A DNA stretch of 64,000 nucleotides, taken from positions 1-64,000 of the forward strand of contig JAXDAY010000015.1 of NCBI GenBank assembly GCA_034679345.1, written 5' to 3'. Below are positions 14,588 to 23,551 of this stretch, in pieces. Under the pieces are notes generated by a model that was not told where the DNA came from, did not search any database, and saw nothing but the letters and a program-made list of their open reading frames with translations. The position numbers were made by a program, and so were the translations under genes. Position 1 is the stretch's first letter. Every line of letters starts with the position of its first letter. The stretch is from JAXDAY01 sp034679345. Lineage in GTDB: Bacteria; Eisenbacteria; RBG-16-71-46; CAIMUX01; VGJL01.

Positions 14588-16291
14588 GTGAGTAACATCG
14601 TTTCCTATGATTCTCGGCTCCAGGGCTTCAGTTGGGACATCGCCAAGCGCGAGCTCGGCTGGTCCGAGGGCGAGCCGCTCAACATCGGGGCGTTCTGCTC
14701 CGACCGGATTTGCGACGCCGGCCTGGGCAAGCGGCCGGCGATGATCTGGGAGGGATTCGACGGCTCAGAAAGGGTCTTCACCTTCGATGAGCTGCGGATC
14801 CATTCCAACGCGTTCGCGGTCCTCCTGGGAGAGCTTGGAGTCGGCGTCGGCGAGCGCGCCTGCATCTTCATGGACAAGGTTCCGGAACTCTACTTCTCGT
14901 TCCTCGGAATTCTCAAGGCGGGCGCCATCGCCCAGCCGCTCTTCTCCGCCTTCGGCGAAGACTCCCTCATCACGCGTCTGGAGGACGCAAAGACCGCGCT
15001 GGTTTTCACGACCCGCAAGCACGTCGGCAAGGTTCGCCGGATCCGGGAGCAGCTCCCGCATCTGAAGTGGATCGTCATTGTCGATGCCGAGGAGGGAAAG
15101 CCCCTTCGTGAAGGCGAGAAGGGCTTCGATGTGTACAAGGCGCCGCGCGTCGAGCGGTACGACTGGCACAAGGCAGATCCGGAGACTCCATCGGTGCTCC
15201 ACTACACGTCCGGCACGACGGGCAAGCCCAAGGGGGCCCTCCATGTCCATGGGTCGATCTTCTCGCAGCATCTGACGACGAAGTGGGTCCTGGATCTGAA
15301 CGGCTCGGACATCTACTGGTGCACCGCCGATCCGGGGTGGGTCACCGGGACCTCCTACGGAATCATCGGTCCCTGGAGCTGCGGGGTCACCCAGGTCGTC
15401 CTCGACAGCGGCTTCTCCAGCGAGCGTTGGTACAAGACGATCGCGAAGTACAAGGTGACGGTCTGGTACTCGGCCCCCACGGCGATCCGCCTTCTCATGA
15501 AGGACGGGACCGAGCTCGTGCGGAAGTTCGACATGGGGACCCTGCGCCACCTCGCCAGCGTGGGCGAGCCGCTGAACGCCGAAGCGGTCATCTGGTCGAA
15601 GGAGGCCTTCGGCCTCCCGTTCCACGACACCTACTGGCAAACCGAGACCGGCTCGATCGTGATCTCCAACTATCCCGGCATGGCGATCAAGCCGGGATCG
15701 ATGGGCAGGCCATTCCCAGGGATCACGGCCACCGTTGTCGACCTCCAGAGCCACCTCCCGATCTCCGATTCGGGAAAGGTCGGCCTGATCGCCCTGCGGC
15801 CCGGCTGGCCCTCCATGTTCCGCACCTACTGGAACAACCAGTCGACCTACGAGGCGAAGTTCAAGAACGGCTGGTATCTCTGCGGCGACCGCGCCTCCAT
15901 CGACCCGGACGGCTACTTCTGGTTCGTCGGCCGGGACGACGACGTGATCAACACGGGTGGACACCTCGTCGGGCCATTCGAGATCGAGTCGGCGCTCCTC
16001 GAGCACGCCGCCGTGGCCGAGTCGGCCGCCGTCGGCAAGCCCGACCCTCTCAACATGGAGGTGGTCAAGGCCTTCGTCGCGTTGAAGCCCGGGTTCGTCG
16101 CGAGTGACGATCTCGAGCTGGAGATCATGAACTTCATCCGCAAGAGGCTCTCGCCACTGGCGATGCCCCAAGAGATCGAGTTCGTTCCTTCCCTGCCGAA
16201 GACGCGAAGCGGAAAGATCCTCCGCAGGCTACTGCGGGCAAAGGAGTGGGGCGAACCGATCGGAGACACTTCCACGCTCGAGGACGACTAG
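14588..16291 (+). CDS. AMP-forming acyl ligase (acetyl-CoA synthetase-like)
   Basis: 567 residues from GTG 14588, chosen for the GGGAGGGAGG just upstream. LHYTSGTTGKPKGALHVHG is the P-loop (A3) motif, about residues 200-218. DIYWCTADPGWVTGTSYGI and DTYWQTETGSIVISNYPG are typical of acetyl-CoA synthetase-like enzymes. WYLCGDRASIDPDGYFWFVG holds the hinge Asp and KTRSGKILRRLL the catalytic Lys in the mobile C-terminal domain. It activates a carboxylate with ATP to an acyl-adenylate, then passes it to CoA or, given the adjacent gene, possibly to the carrier protein. Shorter than standard Acs (about 650), near AcsA of Bacillus. First gene of a three-gene operon. Confidence 0.88.
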   Translation: MSNIVSYDSRLQGFSWDIAKRELGWSEGEPLNIGAFCSDRICDAGLGKRPAMIWEGFDGSERVFTFDELRIHSNAFAVLLGELGVGVGERACIFMDKVPELYFSFLGILKAGAIAQPLFSAFGEDSLITRLEDAKTALVFTTRKHVGKVRRIREQLPHLKWIVIVDAEEGKPLREGEKGFDVYKAPRVERYDWHKADPETPSVLHYTSGTTGKPKGALHVHGSIFSQHLTTKWVLDLNGSDIYWCTADPGWVTGTSYGIIGPWSCGVTQVVLDSGFSSERWYKTIAKYKVTVWYSAPTAIRLLMKDGTELVRKFDMGTLRHLASVGEPLNAEAVIWSKEAFGLPFHDTYWQTETGSIVISNYPGMAIKPGSMGRPFPGITATVVDLQSHLPISDSGKVGLIALRPGWPSMFRTYWNNQSTYEAKFKNGWYLCGDRASIDPDGYFWFVGRDDDVINTGGHLVGPFEIESALLEHAAVAESAAVGKPDPLNMEVVKAFVALKPGFVASDDLELEIMNFIRKRLSPLAMPQEIEFVPSLPKTRSGKILRRLLRAKEWGEPIGDTSTLEDD

Positions 16292-16347
16292 ATTCCGCGA
16301 TTGATCGATAGAGAGAAAACGGGTGGATGGAGAGAACGGAGGATGAA

Positions 16348-16602
16348 ATGGACGAGCTACACAAGGCGATTCTCGACTATGTGATCCGCGAGTACGTGGA
16401 TGCCGACTCCGACGAGGAGCTCGGCGTCGACAGTCCCCTCATCTCGAGCGGGATCGTCGACTCCTTCTCGATGGTCTCGCTGAAGACCTTCCTCGAGAAG
16501 AAGTACAAGATCTCGATCCCCGACGCCAAGGCGAGCCCCGAGGCCTTCGACTCCGTGACGAAGATCGCAGCCCTCGTGCGCGAATTCGCACCCAACGCAT
16601 AG
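16348..16602 (+). CDS. Acyl carrier protein
   Basis: 84 residues from ATG 16348, preferred over ATG 16327 because GGAGG lies 6 bases upstream. LGVDSPLISSGIVDSFSMVSL carries the phosphopantetheine serine in D-S-F rather than the usual D-S-L. The acidic four-helix pattern around it (VIREYVDADSDEE, FLEKKYKISIPD) is normal for an ACP. It sits between an acyl ligase (56 bases upstream) and an alpha-oxoamine synthase (10 bases downstream), which suggests a dedicated carrier loaded by the ligase and unloaded by the synthase rather than the fatty-acid-synthesis ACP. Confidence 0.88.
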   Translation: MDELHKAILDYVIREYVDADSDEELGVDSPLISSGIVDSFSMVSLKTFLEKKYKISIPDAKASPEAFDSVTKIAALVREFAPNA

Positions 16603-16612
16603 GGAGGACGGG

Positions 16613-17872
16613 ATGGCGATCAGCGCGAACGTCCGGACTTCTCTGCAAGAGGAGCTCGCCGGCATCAAGGAGCAGGGACTCCTGAAGGAGGAGCGGTTCA
16701 TCCACTCGCCCCAGGCTTCGCACATCGAGGTCGAGTACCCTCGCGGATCGGCGCCGAAGAAGGTGATCAACCTCTGCGCGAACAACTACCTCGGCCTCTC
16801 GAGCCACCCCGACGTGATCCAGGCGGCCCACCAGGGGCTCGACACGCGCGGCTACGGGATGTCGTCGGTTCGCTTCATCTGCGGCACGCAGGACATCCAT
16901 CGCACCCTCGAGCAGAAGCTGACGCAGTTTCTCGGCACCGAGGACACGGTGCTCTTCCCTTCGTGCATGGACGCGAACGCCGGGCTATTCGAGGCGGTCC
17001 TGAACGATCGCGACGTCATGATCTCGGACCGGCTCGTGCACGCTTCGATCATCGACGGGATCACTCTCTGCAGGGAGAAGCGCAAGACCCGCTACGACTC
17101 CTACAAGCACTCCGACATGGACCATCTGGAGCAGAAGCTGCAGGAGTATCAGGACGCGCGAATCCGGATGATCATCACCGACGGCGTCTTCTCCATGGAC
17201 GGGGATATCGCTCCGCTCGACAAGATCGTCGCTCTGGCGGAGAAGTACGACGCCATGATCTTCCTGGACGACTCGCACGCAAGCGGTTTCATGGGGAAGA
17301 CCGGCCGGGGAACGCACGAGCACTGCGGCGTCTTCGGGAAGATCGATGTGATCACGACCACCCTCGGCAAGGCCCTGGGCGGGGCGAGCGGGGGCTGCGT
17401 GAGCGGCCGGCGGGAGATCGTCGAGCTCTGCCGTCAGAAGGCGCGGCCCTATCTCTTCTCCAACACGATGCCGCCGGTGATCGTCAATGCCGCGATCAAG
17501 GTCGTCGATCTGATCTCGGCGACGACTGAGAGGCGGGACAAGCTCGAGCGGAACACCGCGTTCTGGCGTAAAGGGCTCACCGAGGCCGGCTTCGACTTGA
17601 AGGCGGGCGACAGCCCGATCGTGCCCGTGATGCTCTACAACGCCAAGCTCGCGCAAGATGTGTCGCGAGATCTCTTCAATGAAGGAATCTATGTGATCGG
17701 CTTCTTCTTCCCGGTCGTGCCCAAGGGAGCGGCTCGCATCCGCACGCAGATCTCCGCGGGGCACGAGATCGCGGACCTCGAGTTCGCCCTGGAGGCCTTC
17801 AAGAAGGTCGGGGCGAAGTACGGGATCCTCGGCAAGGGGAAGAAGGAGATCATCGAGATGTACGGGAACTAG
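16613..17872 (+). CDS. kbl: KBL-type alpha-oxoamine synthase (glycine C-acetyltransferase family)
   Basis: 419 residues with ribosome site GGGAGG. The whole chain follows E. coli 2-amino-3-ketobutyrate CoA ligase: INLCANNYLGLSSHPDVI (52-69), SSVRFICGTQDIH (84-96), ISDRLVHASIIDG (137-149), FLDDSHASGFMG (217-228), and the PLP lysine in TTTLGKALGGASGG (K253). The reaction of the family is decarboxylative condensation of glycine (or another amino acid) with an acyl thioester. No threonine dehydrogenase gene is adjacent. The neighbouring ligase and ACP raise the alternative that it uses an acyl-ACP, as serine palmitoyltransferase-like enzymes do. Family assignment is firm; substrate is not. Confidence 0.88.
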   Translation: MAISANVRTSLQEELAGIKEQGLLKEERFIHSPQASHIEVEYPRGSAPKKVINLCANNYLGLSSHPDVIQAAHQGLDTRGYGMSSVRFICGTQDIHRTLEQKLTQFLGTEDTVLFPSCMDANAGLFEAVLNDRDVMISDRLVHASIIDGITLCREKRKTRYDSYKHSDMDHLEQKLQEYQDARIRMIITDGVFSMDGDIAPLDKIVALAEKYDAMIFLDDSHASGFMGKTGRGTHEHCGVFGKIDVITTTLGKALGGASGGCVSGRREIVELCRQKARPYLFSNTMPPVIVNAAIKVVDLISATTERRDKLERNTAFWRKGLTEAGFDLKAGDSPIVPVMLYNAKLAQDVSRDLFNEGIYVIGFFFPVVPKGAARIRTQISAGHEIADLEFALEAFKKVGAKYGILGKGKKEIIEMYGN

Positions 17873-17900
17873 ACGAGAGCGCTGCGACCAGGGGTAGAAA

Positions 17901-17933
17901 ACGGGCGGGTCCGGGAATCGCGGATCCGCCCGT
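17901..17933. terminator. Hairpin between convergent genes
   Basis: ACGGGCGGGTCCG (17901-17913) pairs with CGGATCCGCCCGT (17921-17933) with one mismatch and a 7-base loop. It lies between the stops of the KBL gene and the MFS gene. There is no T-tract, so it may be a bidirectional stop or mRNA 3' stabiliser. Confidence 0.6.
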
Positions 17934-19204
17934 CACGCGCTCTTCGCAGGAAACCGCGCGCGAATCATCCAGAGTCCCACCGCCGCGATCAGGGCGAAGA
18001 GCGAGACGCTCCCCCAGAGAAGCGGCGGCCGCCCGGAGAGCAGATCGATCAGGATCCCTCCCACGAATGGCCCGCCTGACCACCCGAAGGAGCTGGTGAG
18101 GCTATAGACGCCCATGTACCGGCCCGTGCGCCCTTCGGGAGAGATGAGGGAGACGAGCGTCACCGACGGGGGCGAGACGACGAGCTCTCCGGTCGTGATG
18201 ACGACCATCGCGATCACCAGATGCGCATAGCTCGTCGCGAATCCGATCCCGATGTAGGCCGCCGCATAGATGATCGCGCCCAGGACCATCGAGCCGATCA
18301 GCGTGAGGCGCCTCGTCATCCGAGTCACCAGGATCTGGAATGCGACCACCATGAAACCGTTCACGCCGAACATGAAGCCAAGCTGAGTCGTGGTGATTCC
18401 GAGTTTCTCGGAGGCGTAGACGGAGAGCGTGGAGAGCCACTGCGACATCGCGATGAAGATGAAGCCCGAGAGGAGGCAGTAGAGCAGGAATCGACGATCG
18501 CGACGCACCTCGAGGATCTCCATCCAGGCCGGGATTCCCTGCTGGCCGCCCCCCGCGGCGTCGCGCGGGCGGCGAGCGGAGGGCGGATGGGTCTCCGGCA
18601 CGTGCCTGGCGACGAGCCAGGCGGAGAAGAGGCTCGTCATGCAGCCAACGACGAAGAGCCACCCGTATCCCAGGCTCGCGACAAAGCCGCCGATCATCGG
18701 CCCCACGCCCCAACCGAGGTTGTGGGAGACGCGCATGAGGGAGTAGGCCTCGAGCCTCCGCTCCGGCGGCGAGATGTCGGCCACGGCGGCGCTTGCGACC
18801 GGCTGGTAGAACGCCCCCGCTATGTAGGAGAAGAGAAGGATCCCGGCGGAGAGCCAGAACCCCGCGCCTCTGAAGATGGCGATCGCCATGATCGCGAAGA
18901 CGATCCCGCGCGCGGCCTGTCCCCAGGTCATCAGATGGATCCGTCCGATCCGATCCGAGAGATCTCCGGCGAAGCCCTGCGAGGAGGCTCGCACGATCGC
19001 GGTGGCGAGGAAGAAGCTGCCCACCACCGACATCGGCACGCCGAGCTCCTTGTGGAAATAGAGGCTCACGAAGGGAACGATCATCGCGAAGCCCATCGAG
19101 GAGACGATGAAGCCGCCGAAGAGGATCCAGAAGCGGCGGTCGTATGAGGCGATGTAGCCGCGAAGTCTTCCCAGCCTCCCCCTCCAACCGGAATCCATCC
19201 CCAT
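17933..19204 (-). CDS. MFS transporter (drug:proton antiporter-like)
   Basis: 423 residues from ATG 19204, where GGGGGG precedes the start; 34 further in-frame residues upstream look non-genuine (Pro/Arg-rich). Twelve predicted helices. The loop 2-3 signature is GDLSDRIGRIHLMTWG, close to the MFS consensus GxLaDrxGr. The central loop (residues about 190-230) is rich in Pro and Arg. GRYMGVYSLTSSFGWSGGPFVGG matches motif C-type antiporter helices. Probable exporter; substrate unknown. It is convergent with the KBL operon and divergent from the cytochrome gene. Confidence 0.85.
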   Translation of the reverse strand: MGMDSGWRGRLGRLRGYIASYDRRFWILFGGFIVSSMGFAMIVPFVSLYFHKELGVPMSVVGSFFLATAIVRASSQGFAGDLSDRIGRIHLMTWGQAARGIVFAIMAIAIFRGAGFWLSAGILLFSYIAGAFYQPVASAAVADISPPERRLEAYSLMRVSHNLGWGVGPMIGGFVASLGYGWLFVVGCMTSLFSAWLVARHVPETHPPSARRPRDAAGGGQQGIPAWMEILEVRRDRRFLLYCLLSGFIFIAMSQWLSTLSVYASEKLGITTTQLGFMFGVNGFMVVAFQILVTRMTRRLTLIGSMVLGAIIYAAAYIGIGFATSYAHLVIAMVVITTGELVVSPPSVTLVSLISPEGRTGRYMGVYSLTSSFGWSGGPFVGGILIDLLSGRPPLLWGSVSLFALIAAVGLWMIRARFPAKSA

Positions 19205-19434
19205 CCCCCCTTCGCGACCCCCCACAGGGTAGACCATTCCGCCGGGTGCCCGGCCGGCCGTCCTGGCGCTCGGCTCTCGTGGCCTCTGCGGATGGGCGTC
19301 GGGCATTAGATCCCCGGAATCCGCAGATTAGAACTCCTCCAATCTCGCGGGAAGACGACTTCTGTAAACTAGATGCGCGGTCTATCAGGCCATTTCTCCG
19401 AGGGCTCCCCGGTCAACGGGAGAAGGAGCAGTCT

Positions 19435-22128
19435 ATGCGATCCGCAGCACTTCCCATGGTCTCGTCACAAAGAATTCTTCTTCTCGGGCTTGCTCTGGTC
19501 GCTTTCTTTTCCATGCGGGCGGACGCGCGCCAGAACATTCGCCAGTCCTTCTTCCTCGCCTATCCGACGGCGGTCGGAAGCCGACTCGACAACTTGCCGA
19601 GCATTCAGGCGCACTGTGGGGTCTGCCACTACCAGTTCACCGGAGCGGGTCCGCGGAACCCCTATGGAGTGGCGCTGGGAAACATCCTCGGCAACTACCC
19701 GAACAACGATGAGGGACGGATTCAGGCGATGCGCTCGATCGAGAATCTCGATTCGGAGACCGACGGCTATGCCACTCTGGTCGAGATCACCGACACGGTG
19801 AACTACGCCAACACCCCGACTTTCCCCGGCCTCAAGGCGGGAAACGTCGGCCAAGTGAGCGGGGTCGATGTCAACGACATCCTCGCCTACCTCACCCCCG
19901 AGACCGGAGGAGACGCCGAGCCTCCGTCCGTGACCGTCCTTTCTCCGAATGGAGGCGAAATCTGGGGAGGCGGAACGATCCACTCGGTGACCTACGACGC
20001 CACGGACAATGTGGGCGTCGTCGCGGTGGACGTCTACTACCGCGAGGGAGTCTCGGAGCCCTGGACGAAGATTGCGCAGGGGCTCGAGGACACCGGCAGC
20101 TTCGTCTGGTCCGTCCACAACACACCGACCACGGGCTCGCGCGTGAGGATTGTCGCGCGCGACGCCTTCGCGAATCAGGGCGAGGATCAGAGCAACGGAG
20201 ACTTCACGATCCTGGCCCAGGCAGGAAGCATCGCCCCGACGACGCTGCGCGACTTCAAGCAACCCGGATCCCAGCCGTTCGACGCCGGCGCCTTCCAGGA
20301 CCGGACCGCGTGCGCCGACTGCCATGGTGGATACGATCCGCTGGTGGAGCCGGATCACAACTTCCGGGGCAACATGATGGCCCAGGCGGCGCGCGATCCC
20401 CTCTTCTACGCCTGCCTCGCGGTGGCCGAGCAAGACGCCGCCTCCTCCGGCGACATCTGCCTGCGCTGTCACACGCCGATGGGCTGGCTCTCGGGAAGGA
20501 GCAACCCCACGAGCGGCATCGCGCTGAACCAGGTCGACAGGGATGGGGTGGCTTGCGATTACTGCCACCGGGCGGTCGATCCGATCTACGTGCCGGGCCA
20601 GAGCCCCATAGAGGACCTCGACGTCCTGAACGCGCTGACCGACGTTCCCGAGCACTACCTCAATGGAATGTATGTCGTCGATCCCGAGGTCCGGCGTCGC
20701 GGGCCGTTCCCGGACCCGCTCGCCCCACATCCGTTCCTCGAATCGCCGTTCCATCGCTCGAGCCGGATCTGCGGCACGTGTCACGAGGTTTCGAATCCGG
20801 CGTTCGAGCGCACGGGGGACTTCGACTATGCGCCGGGGCCGTTCGACGAGCCGGCGGCGAGCGTCAACTCGACAGACCTATTCCCGGTCGAGCGCACCTA
20901 CAGCGAGTGGTCGAACAGCGCCTACCCGAACGGCGTCTACGCGCCCGAGTTCGCGGGGAACAAGCCGGACGGGATCGTCTCCACATGCCAGGATTGCCAC
21001 ATGAAGGATCTGGAGGGGCGAGGGTGCAACGACCCGAACGCGCCGATCCGCGAGAATCTCCCGCACCACGACATGATGGGAGGAAACTCCTGGATCCCGA
21101 CGATCCTCGAGGAGCTCTATCCCACTGAAGTCGACGCCGGGGCGCTCGCCGACGCGGCGGTCAGGGCGGTCTCGATGCTCCAGAAGGCGGCCGGGGTCGA
21201 TCTCTCCCTCGAAGACATGGGAAGCTCCATCGACGCCTCCGTCACGATCACGAATCGGACCGGACACAAGCTGCCCACCGGATACCCGGAGGGGCGGCGG
21301 ATGTGGCTGCGCCTCTCCGCATACGACGCGGGCGATCAGATCGTCTACGAGTCGGGCGCCTACGACGAGGGCTCGGGTGTCCTGACCCATGACGAGGATC
21401 TCGCGATCTACGAGGCAGAGATGGGACTGTCGCCCGGGCTCGCCGGCGCGCTCGGGATCTCTTCCGGCATCTCCTTCCACTTCGTCCTGAACGACTCGAT
21501 CTACAAGGACACACGGATCCCGCCGCAGGGATTCACGAACGCGGCCTACATGAACTTCGGCGGCGTGCCGGTCGACCCACACCACGAAGGACCAGAGCCG
21601 CGCTACGCCGACTATCAGTACTGGGACGAGCCTTCCTATTCTCTGCCCGTCTCCACGCGGAAGGTGATCGCGACGCTCTATTACCAGATCACCTCCAAGG
21701 AGTACGTCGACTTCCTGCGCGACGAGAACCACACGAACGGAAGCGGCCAGCTCCTTCATGATCTCTGGACGAGCCACGGCCGGGCGGCGCCGGTGGCGAT
21801 GGCGGCCGACACGGCCTTCGTCGAGCCCTCGGGAGTCGCCGAGGGCGGCGCGATTCGCCGCTTCGCGCTGCATGCGGGACCGAACCCATTCCGAGACGCT
21901 CTCGACTTGAGGCTTGAGATTCCCGCGATCGAGAAAGTCCGCCTGGACATTTACGATGTCAGCGGTCGGCTCGTGCGCGGCTACGATCTCGGGCGCGTCT
22001 CCGGAACGATCGCTTTCGATTGGGACGGGAGGGGCGAGAACGGCAACGAGGTCGGTTCCGGGATCTACTGGATACGCGCCAAGGCGGGTAGCCACGAGAT
22101 CAACCGCAAGGTGATCCGGATGCGCTAG
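19435..22128 (+). CDS. Secreted six-haem cytochrome c with FlgD-like C-terminal tag
   Basis: 897 residues from ATG 19435 (agaaggag upstream). Signal peptide over about residues 1-31. Six CxxCH haem-binding motifs occur: CGVCH (61), CADCH (293), CLRCH (342), CDYCH (374), CGTCH (446) and CQDCH (518). Between the first and second haems lies an Ig/fibronectin-like segment (SVTVLSPNGGEIWGGGTIH). The C-terminal 90 residues are a FlgD-like domain (VRLDIYDVSGRLVRG, GIYWIRAKAGS) ending VIRMR. The haem region resembles cytochrome c554-type multihaem proteins used for extracellular or periplasmic electron transfer. Export to the cell surface through the C-terminal tag is inferred. Confidence 0.85.
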   Translation: MRSAALPMVSSQRILLLGLALVAFFSMRADARQNIRQSFFLAYPTAVGSRLDNLPSIQAHCGVCHYQFTGAGPRNPYGVALGNILGNYPNNDEGRIQAMRSIENLDSETDGYATLVEITDTVNYANTPTFPGLKAGNVGQVSGVDVNDILAYLTPETGGDAEPPSVTVLSPNGGEIWGGGTIHSVTYDATDNVGVVAVDVYYREGVSEPWTKIAQGLEDTGSFVWSVHNTPTTGSRVRIVARDAFANQGEDQSNGDFTILAQAGSIAPTTLRDFKQPGSQPFDAGAFQDRTACADCHGGYDPLVEPDHNFRGNMMAQAARDPLFYACLAVAEQDAASSGDICLRCHTPMGWLSGRSNPTSGIALNQVDRDGVACDYCHRAVDPIYVPGQSPIEDLDVLNALTDVPEHYLNGMYVVDPEVRRRGPFPDPLAPHPFLESPFHRSSRICGTCHEVSNPAFERTGDFDYAPGPFDEPAASVNSTDLFPVERTYSEWSNSAYPNGVYAPEFAGNKPDGIVSTCQDCHMKDLEGRGCNDPNAPIRENLPHHDMMGGNSWIPTILEELYPTEVDAGALADAAVRAVSMLQKAAGVDLSLEDMGSSIDASVTITNRTGHKLPTGYPEGRRMWLRLSAYDAGDQIVYESGAYDEGSGVLTHDEDLAIYEAEMGLSPGLAGALGISSGISFHFVLNDSIYKDTRIPPQGFTNAAYMNFGGVPVDPHHEGPEPRYADYQYWDEPSYSLPVSTRKVIATLYYQITSKEYVDFLRDENHTNGSGQLLHDLWTSHGRAAPVAMAADTAFVEPSGVAEGGAIRRFALHAGPNPFRDALDLRLEIPAIEKVRLDIYDVSGRLVRGYDLGRVSGTIAFDWDGRGENGNEVGSGIYWIRAKAGSHEINRKVIRMR

Positions 22129-22202
22129 CAGCGGGCCGGGGGGTCTTCACCGGACTCCCCTTGCATCCGAGGCTGGGCTGACCGATCATTTGCTGTCCCA
22201 GG

Positions 22203-22232
22203 AGAGGGGATCGGGGACTCGATCCCCTCTCT
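22203..22232 (+). terminator. Strong hairpin after the cytochrome gene
   Basis: GAGAGGGGATCG (22203-22214) and CGATCCCCTCTC (22221-22232) form a perfect 12-bp stem with a 6-base loop, 75 bases after the cytochrome stop. No long T-tract follows. Confidence 0.7.
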
Positions 22233-22299
22233 CTCGTGATCGATCGCCGCCTCGAATCCGTCGCGGCCCTCATGAACGAAACCGGATGGAGTCTCGACC

Positions 22300-23535
22300 A
22301 TGAGCGATTCGTCCCCGTCGGGCCGCACCGACCTCGAGCGCCTGCGAATTCGCGAGGCGGATCGCCGCCCCAAGCGACACCGTCGACGCTGGCCCTTCTT
22401 CGCGATCGGCATCGCAGTCCTGATCGCGGCAATCTCGATCCTCTCGCGTCCCACGCCGATCCGTGTCGCGACCGCTCGTATCGGAGGCAGCGGCCCCGCC
22501 GAGGCGGGGGGCTCGGTCCTCACGGCGAACGGCTATGTCGAGGCGCGCCACCAGGCCTCCGTCGCCGCGCGCACCACCGGCCGGCTCGCATCTCTTCTCG
22601 TGGAGGAGGGCGATCCGGTCGACTCGAATCAAGTCGTCGCGCGCCTGATCGATGAGGATCAGGTAGCGGCTCTCAGACAGGCGGAGGCGAACTTGGCGCT
22701 GGCCCGCGCGCGAGTGGAGCAGGCCAAGGCGCTCGAGACGGAGTCGCAGCGCAGGCACGATCGCCGCAGGGAGCTCCTCGCCCAGGAGACGATCAGCGAG
22801 GAGGAAGCGCAAGGAGCGGAGACGGATCTCGCGAGCGCGAGAGCGGAACGCCTCGCCGCCGAAGCGGGCGTGAAGGTGGCGCAGGCCGCGGTCGAATCTG
22901 CCCGACTCGAGCTCGACAAGACGCGCGTGACCGCCCCATTCGGGGGTGTTGTCCTGCGCAAGGATGCCGAGGTGGGCGAGATCGTCGGGCCGATCATGAC
23001 GAGCAACACGGCGCGAGCGGGGGCGGTCGTCACGATCGCCGACATGCAGACCCTCGAGGTCGGCGTCGACATCAACGAGAGCTATATCGCCCGTCTCTTC
23101 ATCGGGATGCCGGCCGATGTCGTCCTCGACGCGCATCCCGAGGTCCACTTCCCGGCGGATGTGCGCGCGATCTTCCCCTCGGCCGACCGCGACAAGGCGA
23201 CGGTCCCGGTCCGCGTCCGTTTCCTCGTCGACGATCCCCGCATTCGGCCCGACCTGGGAGCGAAGGTGAGCTTCCTCAAGGAACGCCAGTCCGCCGAGAT
23301 CCAGACGATCAAGAAGACGCTCCGCATCCCGGCCTCCGCGCTGCGCGCGACGGATGGCGAGTCGAGCGTCATGGTCCTGCGCGAGGGGAAGGCCGAGCCG
23401 GCGGAGGTCGTGGTGGGCGAACGCCTCGGAGAAGAAGTGGAGATCCTATCCGGACTGAACGAGGGCGATCAGGTGATCGCGGATGGATCGGCCCGCATCG
23501 CAAAGGGCAAACGGGTCAAGCCGGTGGCGCCCTGA
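22300..23535 (+). CDS. Periplasmic adaptor subunit of ABC exporter (HlyD/MacA-like)
   Basis: 411 residues. One N-terminal membrane anchor (WPFFAIGIAVLIAAISIL, about 30-47), then a biotinyl-lipoyl-like half (VAARTTGRLASLLVEEGDPV), a long coiled coil (about 118-205, rich in Ala/Glu/Arg), the second lipoyl half (RVTAPFGGVVLRKDAEVGEIVG) and a beta-barrel domain. It bridges the inner-membrane ABC permeases encoded downstream to an outer-membrane exit. No TolC homologue is in the window. First gene of a four-gene operon with an intergenic gap of 16 bases to the ATPase. Confidence 0.88.
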   Translation: MSDSSPSGRTDLERLRIREADRRPKRHRRRWPFFAIGIAVLIAAISILSRPTPIRVATARIGGSGPAEAGGSVLTANGYVEARHQASVAARTTGRLASLLVEEGDPVDSNQVVARLIDEDQVAALRQAEANLALARARVEQAKALETESQRRHDRRRELLAQETISEEEAQGAETDLASARAERLAAEAGVKVAQAAVESARLELDKTRVTAPFGGVVLRKDAEVGEIVGPIMTSNTARAGAVVTIADMQTLEVGVDINESYIARLFIGMPADVVLDAHPEVHFPADVRAIFPSADRDKATVPVRVRFLVDDPRIRPDLGAKVSFLKERQSAEIQTIKKTLRIPASALRATDGESSVMVLREGKAEPAEVVVGERLGEEVEILSGLNEGDQVIADGSARIAKGKRVKPVAP

Positions 23536-23551
23536 GAGGATGGAGAGCTCG

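Noticed and set aside
12877..14598. 573-aa minus-strand open frame
   Set aside because: It overlaps the acylating aldehyde dehydrogenase in another frame and is Arg/Gly/Pro-rich with no domain: a GC-rich shadow.
19465..20784. 439-aa minus-strand open frame inside the cytochrome gene
   Set aside because: Antisense shadow; no signal, motif or ribosome site, while the plus frame has six CxxCH motifs.
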